From: Aphanomyces cochlioides
Lineage: Eukaryota; Oomycota; Saprolegniomycetes; Saprolegniales; Verrucalvaceae
DNA length: 64,000 nucleotides
Reading direction: 5' to 3'
Assembly (NCBI GenBank): GCA_019828595.1
Contig: JAHQRK010000014.1
Span: forward strand, 1,922,001 to 1,986,000
Shown here: positions 11,399 through 21,007 of the stretch, piece after piece
Layout of the letters: each line of letters opens with the position of its first letter
Numbering within the stretch: position 1 is the stretch's first letter
Notes under the pieces: model-generated
What the model saw: only the letters and a program-made list of their open reading frames with translations
Databases searched by the model: none
What the model was told of the DNA's origin: nothing
Program-made: the position numbers and the translations under genes

Positions 11399-12064
11399 TT
11401 ATCGCAACAATTTCTTCTTCGTGGTCAAAGGCGCCATCGTGTTCTTGACCACCGGGGCAGGCGTGGCTTTCACAGTCGGTGCTGGTGTAGCGGGTGACGA
11501 GGCTTTTGTAGCTGCTGGCGTTCCACTTGGAGTTGGAGCTGCTGTCGTTGTCTTGGAACTTGTCGATGATGGAGTCGCCGACGGTGTGGCTCCGGGCTTG
11601 GCACTCGTCTTGGGTTTTGAAGTTGATGGCTTGACAGTCGTCTTGGGCTTGGCGGCAGCAGGCTTCACCCTGTGCGCATCACGGATAAAGTCTTGAAAGT
11701 TCCATTTAAATTTCGCCGTGTTGGACGTCGATGGCTTGCCAGCCGTGCCAGTCTTGGGGTCGAAGAAGTCGCAAGCAGGAGTCTTGGCCTTGATGCTGCC
11801 ACTGACTCCAGTAAACCACGTCTTGCAGCTCGCAGTGAGAGCGATCTTCTTGGAGTCGTCGGCCTTGAGTCCCGTCGTTGCAAGTGCCGTCAACGACTTG
11901 ACGCCAGAGTCCGTTGAGCAAGTTTGCGCTTGGGGATTTGTCGTGGCCTTGCTGATGATGTCCTGGACGGCGCTCGTGCACTTGTTGATCGCATTCGGGT
12001 CAGCTCGTTGACCAGCTATCGTGGAGACAATCGAAAAGATGACAACAAGAGCAGACGACTTCAT
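11399..12064 (-). CDS. Secreted elicitin-like protein, single 4-Cys domain with Thr/Pro/Ala/Lys tail
   Basis: A 221-aa protein. Residues 1-18 form a signal peptide (MKSSALVVIFSIVSTIAG). Residues ~22-133 resemble the elicitin fold: Cys at 29, 49, 80 and 98, with TCSTDSGVKSL matching the conserved CxxDSG block of elicitins and ACDF matching the fourth-helix Cys. Canonical elicitins have six Cys paired 1-5, 2-4 and 3-6; here the residues equivalent to Cys 3 and 6 are both absent. The tail from ~134 is low-complexity (TTVKPSTSKPKTSAKP) and ends TTKKKLLR, suiting an extended, probably O-glycosylated wall-associated segment. Elicitins bind sterols/lipids and can be recognised by hosts; function here is inferred. 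Close paralogues lie at 15576, 16426 (broken) and 16869. Confidence 0.85.
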   Translation of the reverse strand: MKSSALVVIFSIVSTIAGQRADPNAINKCTSAVQDIISKATTNPQAQTCSTDSGVKSLTALATTGLKADDSKKIALTASCKTWFTGVSGSIKAKTPACDFFDPKTGTAGKPSTSNTAKFKWNFQDFIRDAHRVKPAAAKPKTTVKPSTSKPKTSAKPGATPSATPSSTSSKTTTAAPTPSGTPAATKASSPATPAPTVKATPAPVVKNTMAPLTTKKKLLR

Positions 12065-12725
12065 TGTTGGTCAGAAGGAAAAAGAAATTGTGAACTTTTG
12101 CCACCGCGCTTTTATCGTCGCAAGCAAGAGATCGTGCCGAAGCACACAGGATTGCATCGGAAGTTTCACGCCTCTACGACATGCAAGTCTATGTCGCAGT
12201 GGTCAGTCGTCCATATGAAAACTCTCCCAAATCATACGATCGACACCCCCAAAGAGAGCACCGAAGCTCAGCTCCCCGCAACAACCGCCGTGAAGTCCAT
12301 GCGGGGGTCCAAGTACCTCGTCCTTCCTTTCAATGAACGCCGAGCATTGATTGAGGTAGAAGCTCCAGCAAGACGCCCATAGACGATCTCTCTCTGCCGC
12401 TTGAATCCAGAAGAGTCGCCGCAACAATGTCGGCGAAATTGCCATAAGGAACAAGATGTTCTTACCAGCCCCCCAGCAGCCGCAGCCATGACCAGCCACT
12501 TGGTCACGTTCATCCATGCATGTAAACAAGTCACGGTGAGCTCACGGTGAGCATTGCATTCTCCACTCTGTGTATGGAGTCGACTCTCTCTCCCTCGGTG
12601 GAAAAACAAAAGGACTCGTCTTCGATGGCACAGCTTGTCTTTGAAACCCAGCAGCTCCCGTCCGACTTCTGCCAGCAATCCAAAGGCTATCATGAGCCTC
12701 TCATTTCCAAAGTCACACTCGAGCG
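12065..12725. other. Divergent intergenic region between two elicitin-like genes
   Basis: Holds the promoters of the minus-strand gene ending at 12064 and of the plus-strand gene at 12726. No supported ORF. An initiator-like element lies just upstream of 12726. Confidence 0.45.
12699..12714 (+). promoter_or_regulatory. Oomycete initiator-like core promoter of the double-domain gene
   Basis: TCTCATTTCCAAAGTC lies 11 nt upstream of the ATG at 12726 and contains the TCATTYY initiator core of oomycete promoters. Confidence 0.5.
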
Positions 12726-13670
12726 ATGAAGTCGATCTACTTGGTCCTGTCAGTTATGACGGCGATGGCTGTCGGTGAAAATGCCACGGTGCGCTCTTGT
12801 ACTCAAGCGGATATCAGCTCCGTCAACGCGGCCTGGGTGGTGGACACTGGTGCCAAGTGCCTCAGTAAACTTGGATTGACGCTCGCGACTCTTCCAACCG
12901 CCACTTCGACAGTACTCGCCAAGGCTGACAAGGACGACGATTGCTTGAGCGCGATTGAAACACAAGACAACATCATTGACAAGATCGTGGATGCCTCTGG
13001 TGATTGTCAGCTCGCATCCTCGCTCTCGCTGTACGACACAACGTTCCACGACGAGAAGGGCTACGTCTCAGGGTGGGCTGCAGCTCTCAAGGGGCTCTCA
13101 GGCATTGACATGACCAAAGTCGACACGACGCTCTTGAAAGCCACGGTCAGCGAAAGCCTTCCTGATTGCACACAAGACGATTTCAACTTGGTCGACGCTG
13201 CGTGGGCCACGGACGCTGGTGCGAGCTGCTTGCAAGCCCTTGGAGTCACCGTCGGCGATTTCTCAAAGGGAACAGTGTCCGCCGACAAATTGGCCACCGC
13301 AGACTCGAACGACGACTGTGCGACGGTCTTGGACAACCAAGGCCAAGTCGTGGATTACATTGTCGACGACATGGGCGACTGCAAGGTCACTGAAAACGTC
13401 ACGTTGACCGCGCTGAGCAACTTAAAGTTTTCCGACTGGGCCAATGTGATCAAGACATTACAAAGCATTGACGTCGGTGCACCCACGTCGGCCCCACCCG
13501 AGTTCCAACCTTCTCGTGCAGTCGGCGCATCTGCAGTCAATGGCTCTGTCGCCACTGTCAGCAATACAACGAACGCGACGACACCAACCACCACGCCAAA
13601 GTCAGGAGCCTCCACGCTCTTTGCTTCAGGACTTTGCGTATCTCTCGTTCTCTTTGCCAACTGGATGTAA
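12726..13670 (+). CDS. Secreted tandem double 4-Cys elicitin-like protein with GPI-type end
   Basis: A 314-aa protein. A signal peptide (1-17, MKSIYLVLSVMTAMAVG) is followed by two homologous ~120-residue units starting CTQADISSVNAAW (Cys 25, 45, 73, 94) and CTQDDFNLVDAAW (Cys 148, 168, 198, 219). The Cys spacing (20/28/21 and 20/30/21) is close to that of the single-domain elicitin-like proteins nearby, so I infer the same four-helix two-disulphide fold; direct sequence similarity is weak. A Ser/Thr/Asn-rich linker with possible N-glycosylation sites and a hydrophobic C-terminus (ASGLCVSLVLFANWM) suggest a GPI anchor and cell-surface location. Paralogues: frameshifted copy at 18179, decayed copy at 37991. 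Confidence 0.85.
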   Translation: MKSIYLVLSVMTAMAVGENATVRSCTQADISSVNAAWVVDTGAKCLSKLGLTLATLPTATSTVLAKADKDDDCLSAIETQDNIIDKIVDASGDCQLASSLSLYDTTFHDEKGYVSGWAAALKGLSGIDMTKVDTTLLKATVSESLPDCTQDDFNLVDAAWATDAGASCLQALGVTVGDFSKGTVSADKLATADSNDDCATVLDNQGQVVDYIVDDMGDCKVTENVTLTALSNLKFSDWANVIKTLQSIDVGAPTSAPPEFQPSRAVGASAVNGSVATVSNTTNATTPTTTPKSGASTLFASGLCVSLVLFANWM

Positions 13671-13766
13671 TAATCAACAATCGACGATGAATATTTGACA
13701 ATCTCTGCGTCTACCGAGAGTTCAACAGACTGCTCTTTTGAAATGTACACGAGTTGATTGAGATTG

Positions 13767-14067
13767 TTATGAACAACTGAAGGGAAGTTCTGTGTTGTGA
13801 AGATACGTCGCGCTGCCGAGGATAACTTCGGCGTATAGCCGTGCTTTGCCTCGTCGTGGCCGTGAAAACGTTGCGACTGGCACTGAATACGCATTCCCTA
13901 CATGAACAACCATTGAGTTTATCGAGGCATTGGTGTAGCAAAGACTTACAGTCGCTGTCACAGTCGCGGCTCATGTTTGTGTTGATTGCATTGGGAGCTG
14001 TCGTCGGAATGGATCGGGCTGTCGCGGTGGAAACCACGGTGGCAAGTAGATAGAGCACCCACTTCAT
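13767..14067 (-). CDS. Small secreted protein, two exons (predicted)
   Basis: The ATG at 14067 opens a clear signal peptide (MKWVLYLLATVVSTATA). A consensus GTAAGT donor and a TAG acceptor delimit a 52-nt intron (13898-13949), giving exons 14067-13950 and 13897-13767 (249 nt, 82 aa). The mature part is short, with RPRRGKARLYAEVILG and a terminal SCS. Without splicing the frame runs to 13711 with a different Cys-rich end (CKSLLHQCLDKLNGC), so the intron should be verified. Convergent with the elicitin-like gene at 12726. Family unknown. Confidence 0.5.
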
Positions 14068-15575
14068 GTCTTGGAAATGTGAAAATGACAAAGACAATAT
14101 GCGAGCGCCATGGGTCCACGTCGTTCTCAAATGGATGCCTCGATTGTCAATTGTACAATTGCCACGTTTTCAACGCTGAACTCAAAGGATTGCGTGAGTC
14201 CGATGGGATAATGCGCATGGCAATCCAAGCGACTAGGCCGACTTGACTCTACAGTAGCTGTAGTCTACTCGACTTACGACGGAGGTGTTTCTAGGCCAAG
14301 ACTGGATGCGGTAACACTTGAGTGGCGGCGCGAAACTTATCACATCTGGCGTTAACATGTTGTATGAGGATGATGAACGTTTCGCGTCGACAACGCTAAG
14401 CATAATCTTAGCATACGTGAACAAACTATATCTTGGCCGACATTCTCGTTATGAGGTGTCTAGGCCATCCATCATGTCCGAGAGCGTTCGTGTGGTCCGG
14501 CTGTGGTTCAGTGGTTCAGTTGCATGTTGTATGATGAACAACAAACTCCAAGGGCTACCTCATATTCATGGTTGGTGGATAGTTTGAGGTTTTAATAGTC
14601 GCTGCTCCGTTGAATTGTCGAGGTCTATGAGATATTCGATGGGTGTGGGGAAGCTTTAGCACACATGTTGGACATTGTGGTCGACTACATCCAACATATG
14701 CGGCATCGCCGTCATTTTTGCATTCCTCCACCAGAGTACACGCTTCAGTCATAGCCTATCTTTACGAAAGAGCATTTTAACACGCCCAGTCAAAGGCATC
14801 AAGGATGAGAAATGCATATCAGCTCGGAACTCGACGACGGACACACCTTATCATCTTGTACCTCTGACTACAGTACTGCATCGCCCTTACGTTTCGACGA
14901 ACTCTACAGTCAAGTCAAGGACTTTGCGAGAGCATTTTGTAATCGAAATCCTTTCCTGGCTGATGAAATCATTCAGAGAGGATGGACCAAGACGTCAAGG
15001 TGAAAAATCACAGCAACCGCCTCAGTAGTGGTCGATCCGCACGTCTCGCTGAACGAGCCGATCGCAAAGCCAATCAAGCGTTCATCTCCGTGTTGGGGGA
15101 TTGTACGATCGTCCAAAACTGCAGAGGCAGGCACGCAATCTCCCGCGGCGTCCACTTTACTTTTGAACCTGTATCTACAATGAGGCATGGGTGGTCGTGG
15201 GACGATTTAAATCAAGCGAAACTTTCAAAATTTCGGTCAAATCTATTTTTAGAACATTTCAACCAATGAAATCACATTTCCTTCATTCACATCTTTGAAA
15301 TGTCCACCCACTCCCTTCACTTGTACCGTGTCAATGGACGACTCTTCTGACGCAAAGCAGAGGTTCCAATCACTCCACCGCGAGAAGACAAGGTCTCGCT
15401 TCTCGCGTAAAGTTCACAAAGTTTTGATCATCCATGGGAATATGAATTCATCCACAGCATTGGCCAGAAAGTCGAGCGACGCTGTGCACAATCTGACGAC
15501 TATTTTGTCTCAAATGAGAGTTGCATCCACTTCGATCGACGAGTGTGAATTTTCGCATTTTCAAATTGACTCGCA
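14068..15575. other. Intergenic, no supported gene
   Basis: Several short ORFs on both strands without signal peptides or motifs. The last ~300 nt presumably carry the promoter of the gene at 15576 (GCATTTTCAAATT just upstream of its ATG). Confidence 0.4.
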
Positions 15576-16169
15576 ATGAAAATAGTATCTCCTGGCGTGT
15601 TTGTCGCCTCTGTGGCTGTCACTTTGGCCAGCCCCTTGCAAAGAGCGGATCCAAATGCCATCAGCAAATGCTCGACGGCCGTCCATGATATTATTGCCAA
15701 AGCTGCGACCAATCCAAAGGCGAAGACGTGCTCGACGGATGCGGGTGTCAAGTCGTTGGCTACCGTGGCCACGACAGGCCTGAAGGCTGACGACGCGAAA
15801 AAGATCTTGGCGACAGCGAGTTGCAAAACGTGGTTCACGGAAATCAGCACCACGATCAAGGCGAAGAAGCCCGCATGCGACTTCACGGATCCGAAGACAG
15901 GCACGGCAGAGAAGCCATCGACATCCAATACTGCCAAGTTCAATTGGAGCTTCCAAGACTTTCTCCACGACGCCCACAAAGTCAAAGCTGCTGACTCAAA
16001 GCAAAAGACTACTGCCAAGCCAACAACTACCAAGGCTGGAACTCCCAAAGCGACACCAGCTTCCGGGGCAACCGGCTCAAAGACAACGGTGAAGCCCACG
16101 ACAACCAAACCGAAGACTGCAGCATCAGTCTCTGTCCATCTTCGAGTCGCAGATGAGTCATTGCTATAG
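15576..16169 (+). CDS. Secreted elicitin-like protein, single 4-Cys domain
   Basis: A 197-aa protein with a signal peptide (residues 1-19) and the same 4-Cys domain as the gene at 11399 (TCSTDAGVKSL, ASCKTWF, PACDF), followed by a Lys/Thr/Pro tail. The tail differs at its end: instead of the TTKK(K)LLR terminus of its paralogues it ends SVHLRVADESLL, so the C-terminus was replaced or truncated. It retains the characteristic block KPSTSNTAKFNWSFQDF after the last Cys. The lost Cys pair is the same as in the paralogues, showing the loss predates duplication. Confidence 0.85.
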   Translation: MKIVSPGVFVASVAVTLASPLQRADPNAISKCSTAVHDIIAKAATNPKAKTCSTDAGVKSLATVATTGLKADDAKKILATASCKTWFTEISTTIKAKKPACDFTDPKTGTAEKPSTSNTAKFNWSFQDFLHDAHKVKAADSKQKTTAKPTTTKAGTPKATPASGATGSKTTVKPTTTKPKTAASVSVHLRVADESLL

Positions 16170-16425
16170 CGCTTCTTATGCCACTATAAAGTTTATGGTT
16201 AGAGCTTTCAGGCCAAGCATCGTCATGCCGGTGGAGAACTCGGTCACTCGCAGGCAGCCTTCACTCATAACTTAGACTCTATTTACTGCAACAAGGCGGT
16301 GAATGGCTTTCTCTTACTTGTCGTGCGTATCACGGTGACTACGATGTCCCCCAAAATTCGTCTTGCCGTCTTTTGACGCACTCGTTTGTTGACGTGCGGC
16401 GTAGTCCACTTTTCATTTCACCACG

Positions 16426-16877
16426 ATGAAGTTGCTCTGGCTCAACGTGCTTTTACCGCTTCTTGCTCTGGCTTTGGCTCGATCCATGCAATGGGTTGAT
16501 CCACTTGACGTTGTAAGGTGCACGAGGGCTGTCAACGCCATCGTCGACCGAGCGATCGTCCAAAATTCTCGACAATACTCTTCTCAAGACTTTGCAGCCA
16601 CTCCGGGCTTCTATGCTGACGAAAGGAACAGGATTTTCGCCGCCCCGAGCTGTCGCCAATGGTTATGAGAGTCCAAGCCACGATAACTAACCTGCCATCT
16701 CCATGCGACTTCAGGTACTGGAAACCTCGCTCGAATAGACGATGGTTCACAGTCTTCACTTCAAAGCGGACTCATTGCGTTCCAAGGCTATCCCAGCTCG
16801 ACCTTGAGCGGCAGACGACGACAACACACCTCTTGGCATTAGTAATAATTCGTATTACGTTGAGGCGTTTATCGTAG
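16426..16877 (+). pseudogene. Broken elicitin-like gene
   Basis: The first 80 codons encode a signal peptide (MKLLWLNVLLPLLALALA) and the start of the 4-Cys domain (RCTRAVNAIVDRA ... APSCRQW), then stop at 16668. Homology continues in another frame immediately after (TNLPSPCDF, equivalent to TPACDF of the paralogues), so a frameshift lies near 16660. The second conserved Cys and the DSG motif are also missing. It overlaps by a few bases the 3' end of the convergent paralogue at 16869. Confidence 0.7.
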
Positions 16878-17552
16878 CAGCTTCTTGGTGGTCAAAGGAG
16901 GCACGGTTGGCTTTAGAATAGGAGCGCCCATTGGTTTCACAGTCGGTGCAGTTGTGACTTTCGTCGTTGGGGCAGCAGTCGTTGGGGAAGCGGTAGTGGC
17001 CCCTTTGGAAGTTGGGGCGGGAGTTGGCGACGTTGTCGTCTTGGTACCGGACGTAGCTGCGGGTGTGGCTCCAGGCTTGGCTGTTGTCTTGGGCTTCGAA
17101 GGCGATGGCTTGACAGTCGTCTTGGGCTTGGCAGCAGCAGGCTTCACCTTGTGAGCTTCACGAATAAAGTCTTGAAAATTCCACTTGAACTTGGCCGTGT
17201 TGGACGTCGACGGCTTGCCAGCCGTGCCAGTCTTGGGGTCGTAGAAGTCACAAGCTGGCTTATTGGCAACGATGGAGCTACTGATGCCAGTAAACCATGT
17301 CTTGCAGCTCGCAGTGAGAGCGATCTTCTTGGATTCGTCGGCCTTGAGTCCCGTCGTTGCGAGCCCGGTCAACGACTTGACGCCAGAGTCCGTCGAGCAA
17401 GTTTGCGCTTGGAGATTTGTTGTGGCTTTGTTGATAATATCTTGGACAGCGCTCGTGCACTTGTTGATTGCATTCGGGTCGGATCGTTGCATTTGGCGCG
17501 CCGATGTGACATCGACGAAGGCAAAGAGCACGGCGAGAACGGACGACTTCAT
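16869..17552 (-). CDS. Secreted elicitin-like protein, single 4-Cys domain with long tail
   Basis: A 227-aa protein from the ATG at 17552 (an upstream in-frame ATG at 17579 would place nine residues before the signal peptide, so the downstream one is preferred). Signal peptide MKSSVLAVLFAFVDVTSA, then the 4-Cys domain (NKCTSAVQDI, QTCSTDSGVKSL, ASCKTWF, PACDF), and a ~95-residue Thr/Pro/Ala/Lys tail ending TTKKLLR. It is nearly identical in the domain to the gene at 11399, and both are on the minus strand, so they are recent duplicates. Confidence 0.85.
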   Translation of the reverse strand: MKSSVLAVLFAFVDVTSARQMQRSDPNAINKCTSAVQDIINKATTNLQAQTCSTDSGVKSLTGLATTGLKADESKKIALTASCKTWFTGISSSIVANKPACDFYDPKTGTAGKPSTSNTAKFKWNFQDFIREAHKVKPAAAKPKTTVKPSPSKPKTTAKPGATPAATSGTKTTTSPTPAPTSKGATTASPTTAAPTTKVTTAPTVKPMGAPILKPTVPPLTTKKLLR

Positions 17553-18178
17553 ACTGACGGTAGAGATTGAAAAATGCACCTAGTCGAGCCTCGAGGTTGT
17601 TTTCTTGCAAGTTTACGACCCAGCGATGCAGGAAATGACATCCAGATTGCAGATGGGTTCAAATTCTATTTGTCACAACCTCCAAGCAAAGCGTGGCCAT
17701 CCAACTCTCGCGAATGCTCGACCATGGTTGTGGAATCGTGGGAGGGTATGAAGGAGAGCTTATCGCCATTTCCAAGGCGTTCACGGCTGCAAATTCATCG
17801 TCTGCTCTTGTGAAACGAGTTTGAGTTGGCATTATCGCGATGTACGCTTCAGACCGAGTGCTAGAAGTTGCCAACCTCTTGGCACAGTCATCAGAGTCAA
17901 TCCGGGTGGTTGAATTTTTACAGAATCAGGACAGACGAGTGTGAAATCACGGGATAACTACCGCTCGTACGTGAGATCCCCAACTGCATACCATTGCACA
18001 TTGTTTGGTGGAACCGTGGCGCTGGACGAACAAATGAACAGACCATGCAATGCACTGCAAGTTTGAATGTTTTCGCGTCACGACCGCTCAACAGCACCCA
18101 CAAGTTGATGGTTGGACGGTCGCTGGACCTTGCGACACCATCGGACTCTTTGATCATTTCAAATTTTCCACACTCTCC
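17553..18178. other. Intergenic with core promoter of the next gene
   Basis: No supported gene. A minus-strand 71-codon frame at 17659-17874 has no recognisable features. The core promoter at 18152-18167 lies at the right edge. Confidence 0.4.
18152..18167 (+). promoter_or_regulatory. Oomycete core promoter (initiator plus flanking region)
   Basis: GATCATTTCAAATTTT matches the oomycete consensus GCTCATTYYNCAWTTT at 14 of 16 positions and ends 11 nt before the ATG at 18179. Confidence 0.7.
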
Positions 18179-19178
18179 ATGAAGTTCATCTACTTGACTC
18201 TCGCTTTGACATCGTCAGTCGCTCTTGCGCAAGACACTCGACAATGCACGCAAGCGGATATGAGCTTGGTCCAAGCGGCGTGGACGGGCGAGTACGGTGC
18301 CAAGTGTCTGAGCAAATATCAACTCACCCATGCCACGCTTCCAACTGCGCGTGCCTCCGTGTTGACTAAAGCAGACAAGGATGAAGATTGCTTGACCGCC
18401 CTGAGCAACCAAGACGACATCATCGATGTGATTGTCAATACCTCGGGAGATTGCCAACTCTCGGCGTCCTTGTCCCTCTACGACACGACTTTCCACGACG
18501 AGAAGGGATACGTGACGGGATGGGCGACTGCGCTCAAGGGCTTGACTGGCATCGATGTCACCAAGGTTGACACAAGTCTGTTGCAATCCACCGAAAACGA
18601 TGATCTGCCCGACTGCACCCAAGACGATTTCAACTTGGTCGACGCTGCGTGGGGAACAGACTCTGGTGCGAACTGCTTGACGGCCCTTGGAGTCTGCCTC
18701 AGTGACTTTTCCAAGGGCAATGTGTCGGCGGATGTCTTGGCCACCGCCGACTCGAACCCCGACTGCGCCACCGTTCTGGACAACCAAGGCGATATCGTCG
18801 ACTATTATCGATGAGATTGGCGATTGCAGAGTCTTTGGCAACACCTCTCTGTACGACTTGAGCCTTTTGAAGTTTTCCGACTGGGCGAAAGTGATCAAGA
18901 CTGTGCAAGGCATTGATGTTGGTGCACCCACATCTTCTCCACCTGAGTTTCAACCCAGTCGAGCTGACGGTGGCTTCAACTCGACGAGTAGTTCTGCTGG
19001 AGGCGTATCTCCTGACAATAGCACAAGGTCGGGAACAGCTAGCAATGGCACAGCCTCCACCATTACGACTACTGCCCCCTCGACTGCTGTTCCTTCAACA
19101 TCACCAAAGTCTGCATCGACTTCCGTTCTGCTCTCTGCTCTTGCCGTTTCCGCCGTGCTTTTCGCTAGCTGGTTGTAA
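18179..19178 (+). pseudogene. Frameshifted tandem double 4-Cys elicitin-like gene
   Basis: Starts with a signal peptide (MKFIYLTLALTSSVALA) and the same two 4-Cys units as the gene at 12726 (CTQADMSLVQAAW ... CTQDDFNLVDAAW). The frame ends at 18814 because of a one-base difference near 18803-18806 relative to the paralogue. Homology resumes in the next frame (EIGDCRVFGNTSLYDLSL) and runs through a Ser/Thr linker to a GPI-like hydrophobic end (ALAVSAVLFASWL) at 19178, followed by AATAAA at 19184. An extra Cys (GVCLSDF) is present in unit two. As the promoter and everything else are intact, a very recent mutation or an assembly error are both possible. Confidence 0.75.
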
Positions 19179-19240
19179 GCTTAAATAAAGTTCTTCAAAG
19201 TAATTTACAACATCGGATCGTCCTCGCTGGTTGTCTCCTG

Positions 19241-19558
19241 CTAAGTGGAGAACGATGAATGCAAGTCAAAGTTCTCACGACGTGGATGAGAACATCCATT
19301 TGACATGCTTTGAATGGTAACCCCCATCATTTTACAACATGAAATGGACGAAAGTGCATTGGAAGCGGAGGTCGATTGACGACCGAGCTTCTTACCATCT
19401 TGGTGAGGGAATGTGTAATGGAGGCCAAAAACTGCGCTGAAGCAAAGGATATCACAGTAAGCGAGACCTCTACCGTAGTTCCTAGCGCCTTGGGCTAGCT
19501 CCCAGCTTGGAATCGTCCTTATCAGCATAGCCAGGAGGACTATGCACTGCTTATGCAA
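19241..19558 (-). CDS. Possible small secreted protein
   Basis: A 105-aa frame with ATG start and hydrophobic N-terminus (MHKQCIVLLAMLIRTIPSW), several Cys (AYCDILCF, ISCCKM, NGCSHP) and no known motif. It sits convergent to the double-domain gene, as the small secreted gene at 13767 does for the other copy. An internal GTAAGA could be a donor site, so the structure is uncertain. Confidence 0.35.
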   Translation of the reverse strand: MHKQCIVLLAMLIRTIPSWELAQGARNYGRGLAYCDILCFSAVFGLHYTFPHQDGKKLGRQSTSASNALSSISCCKMMGVTIQSMSNGCSHPRRENFDLHSSFST

Positions 19559-20410
19559 TACGATCAGAGAAGGGGCTTCATGAAGAGATCAAGAAGATCA
19601 ACTTAGACTTTGCAACAAACTTTACCTGCAATAACAAATAATCAGTAAACTATTAATTATCTTCGGTATAATTTACTAGAGTGTCAAAGAAGTAGTAAAT
19701 TTAACTTTAATCTGCTATTAATATTATTATAATATACAAGTTATTGATTTACACAGGATTATGTTAGGAAAGTTTGCATCGTACCACACTTTCGATGTTG
19801 CGCTTTGTTGCACACGCTGTCAATCCACAACAAAACCCAACACCACAATGAAAACCCAGCAGATCGTACGCTTTGTCACAACCTCTAATCTTTGAATTCT
19901 TTCATTCTTCCAAGCTGTCAAGCCACTCATAAAATCTCCATCCTACCGATACGATAACTGACGTTGTCCTTGCGAAGGTTGTCGGTTGAGAACACGCATG
20001 TATCACTTTTCACCCTCAGTGTAAAATTTATTTTCAAAATTGTAATATTTCTGGTGAGATGTACTTTTTTTATAGGTGTGCGTTGCTTCTATCAGACACT
20101 TGCCATGGATGGGCACACATGATGTCGCAGAAAGCTCAACGCACAAGTCGCAGACTGGAGGGGACCTTGAGTCTAAAGGTGGCTAGAAGTAGAGCTGCTC
20201 GATGGATGCTTAAGCTACGGGGTTAGAGCTCTCCTCTGGGAGGTTTAGACGCGACCAGGTGGGTATACAATAATCCGGACGACGCCAACGCCTCTACGAC
20301 GCGTTGTAACACACATTACGCTCTCAACAATAGCGAGAGTCTCGTCTTCGCACACTTGATTTAGCACTCCAAGGACAGGTCAGTTTGCGTTGTCCTTCCA
20401 GGAGATCACG
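19559..20410. other. AT-rich intergenic region
   Basis: No supported gene. The stretch 19620-19760 is strongly AT-rich. Confidence 0.4.
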
Positions 20411-21007
20411 ATGTCCGATCCGATGAAGACGCCAGTGGATCCACAAGCAACTCCAGCAGCTTCAGCGACGTATGCTGCAAACCAACCTCCAAAGAGTGTC
20501 GACGCCGCAGTTCCGAATGCACCAAGTGCGGCGGTCGACCACAACGGCATTATCGTCGGACGATGGAAGTCTGGTATTTTCGACTGCCTCACGGACATTG
20601 TGCCAAACTGCGTCATGTCTTTCATTTGCCCGTGTGTGTCGTTGGCTCAAACTCTCCACCGCGTTGGCATGTACCCCTTCACAAACGTCTTGGTGGTGTT
20701 TGGCGCCATCTACGGTGTCAACATCTTCCTGTACCTCCTATCAGGCTTGGGCATTCCGCTCTTCTTCTTTGGCTCGTGGATTGCATTCTTTCTTCAAGTC
20801 GCAGTCTTTGCTTTCCTCGTCATTGTGCGAATGCGCATTCGAAGAGCTTTCCGCATCGCTGGCTCGGAACTTGAAGACTTGGTTCTCTCCTTCTTCTGCT
20901 CATGCTGCGTTCTTGCTCAAATGGCCACACACACCGTTTCGTATACCGCCAACGAGTGCTCCTTCAGCCCCAAGGAAACCCTGCCTGGGTATCAAATTGA
21001 TGTTTAA
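20411..21007 (+). CDS. PLAC8-family Cys-rich membrane protein
   Basis: A 198-aa protein from the ATG at 20411. A Pro/Ala-rich N-terminus leads to GRWKSGIFDCLTDIVPNC and the family core VMSFICPCVSLAQTLHRVG, then hydrophobic segments (VFGAIYGVNIFLYLLSGLG, FFLQVAVFAFLVIV), a basic MRIRRAFRI stretch and the Cys-rich end (FFCSCCVLAQMATHTVSY ... CSFSPKETLPGY). The usual CCxxxxCPC is changed to CVxxxxCPC, unlike the other copies. PLAC8 proteins (plant PCR/FW2.2 relatives) are membrane proteins linked to metal transport and growth control in other lineages; the role here is unknown. Confidence 0.85.
   Translation: MSDPMKTPVDPQATPAASATYAANQPPKSVDAAVPNAPSAAVDHNGIIVGRWKSGIFDCLTDIVPNCVMSFICPCVSLAQTLHRVGMYPFTNVLVVFGAIYGVNIFLYLLSGLGIPLFFFGSWIAFFLQVAVFAFLVIVRMRIRRAFRIAGSELEDLVLSFFCSCCVLAQMATHTVSYTANECSFSPKETLPGYQIDV

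Noticed and set aside
11421..11696. Gly/Val-rich plus-strand frames opposite the elicitin-like tails (also at 16885)
   Set aside because: Antisense of Thr/Pro/Ala-rich tails; composition is a mirror artefact.
13355..13894. 179-codon minus-strand frame opposite the double-domain elicitin-like gene
   Set aside because: Shadow frame: the plus-strand gene has signal peptide, Cys pattern and paralogues.
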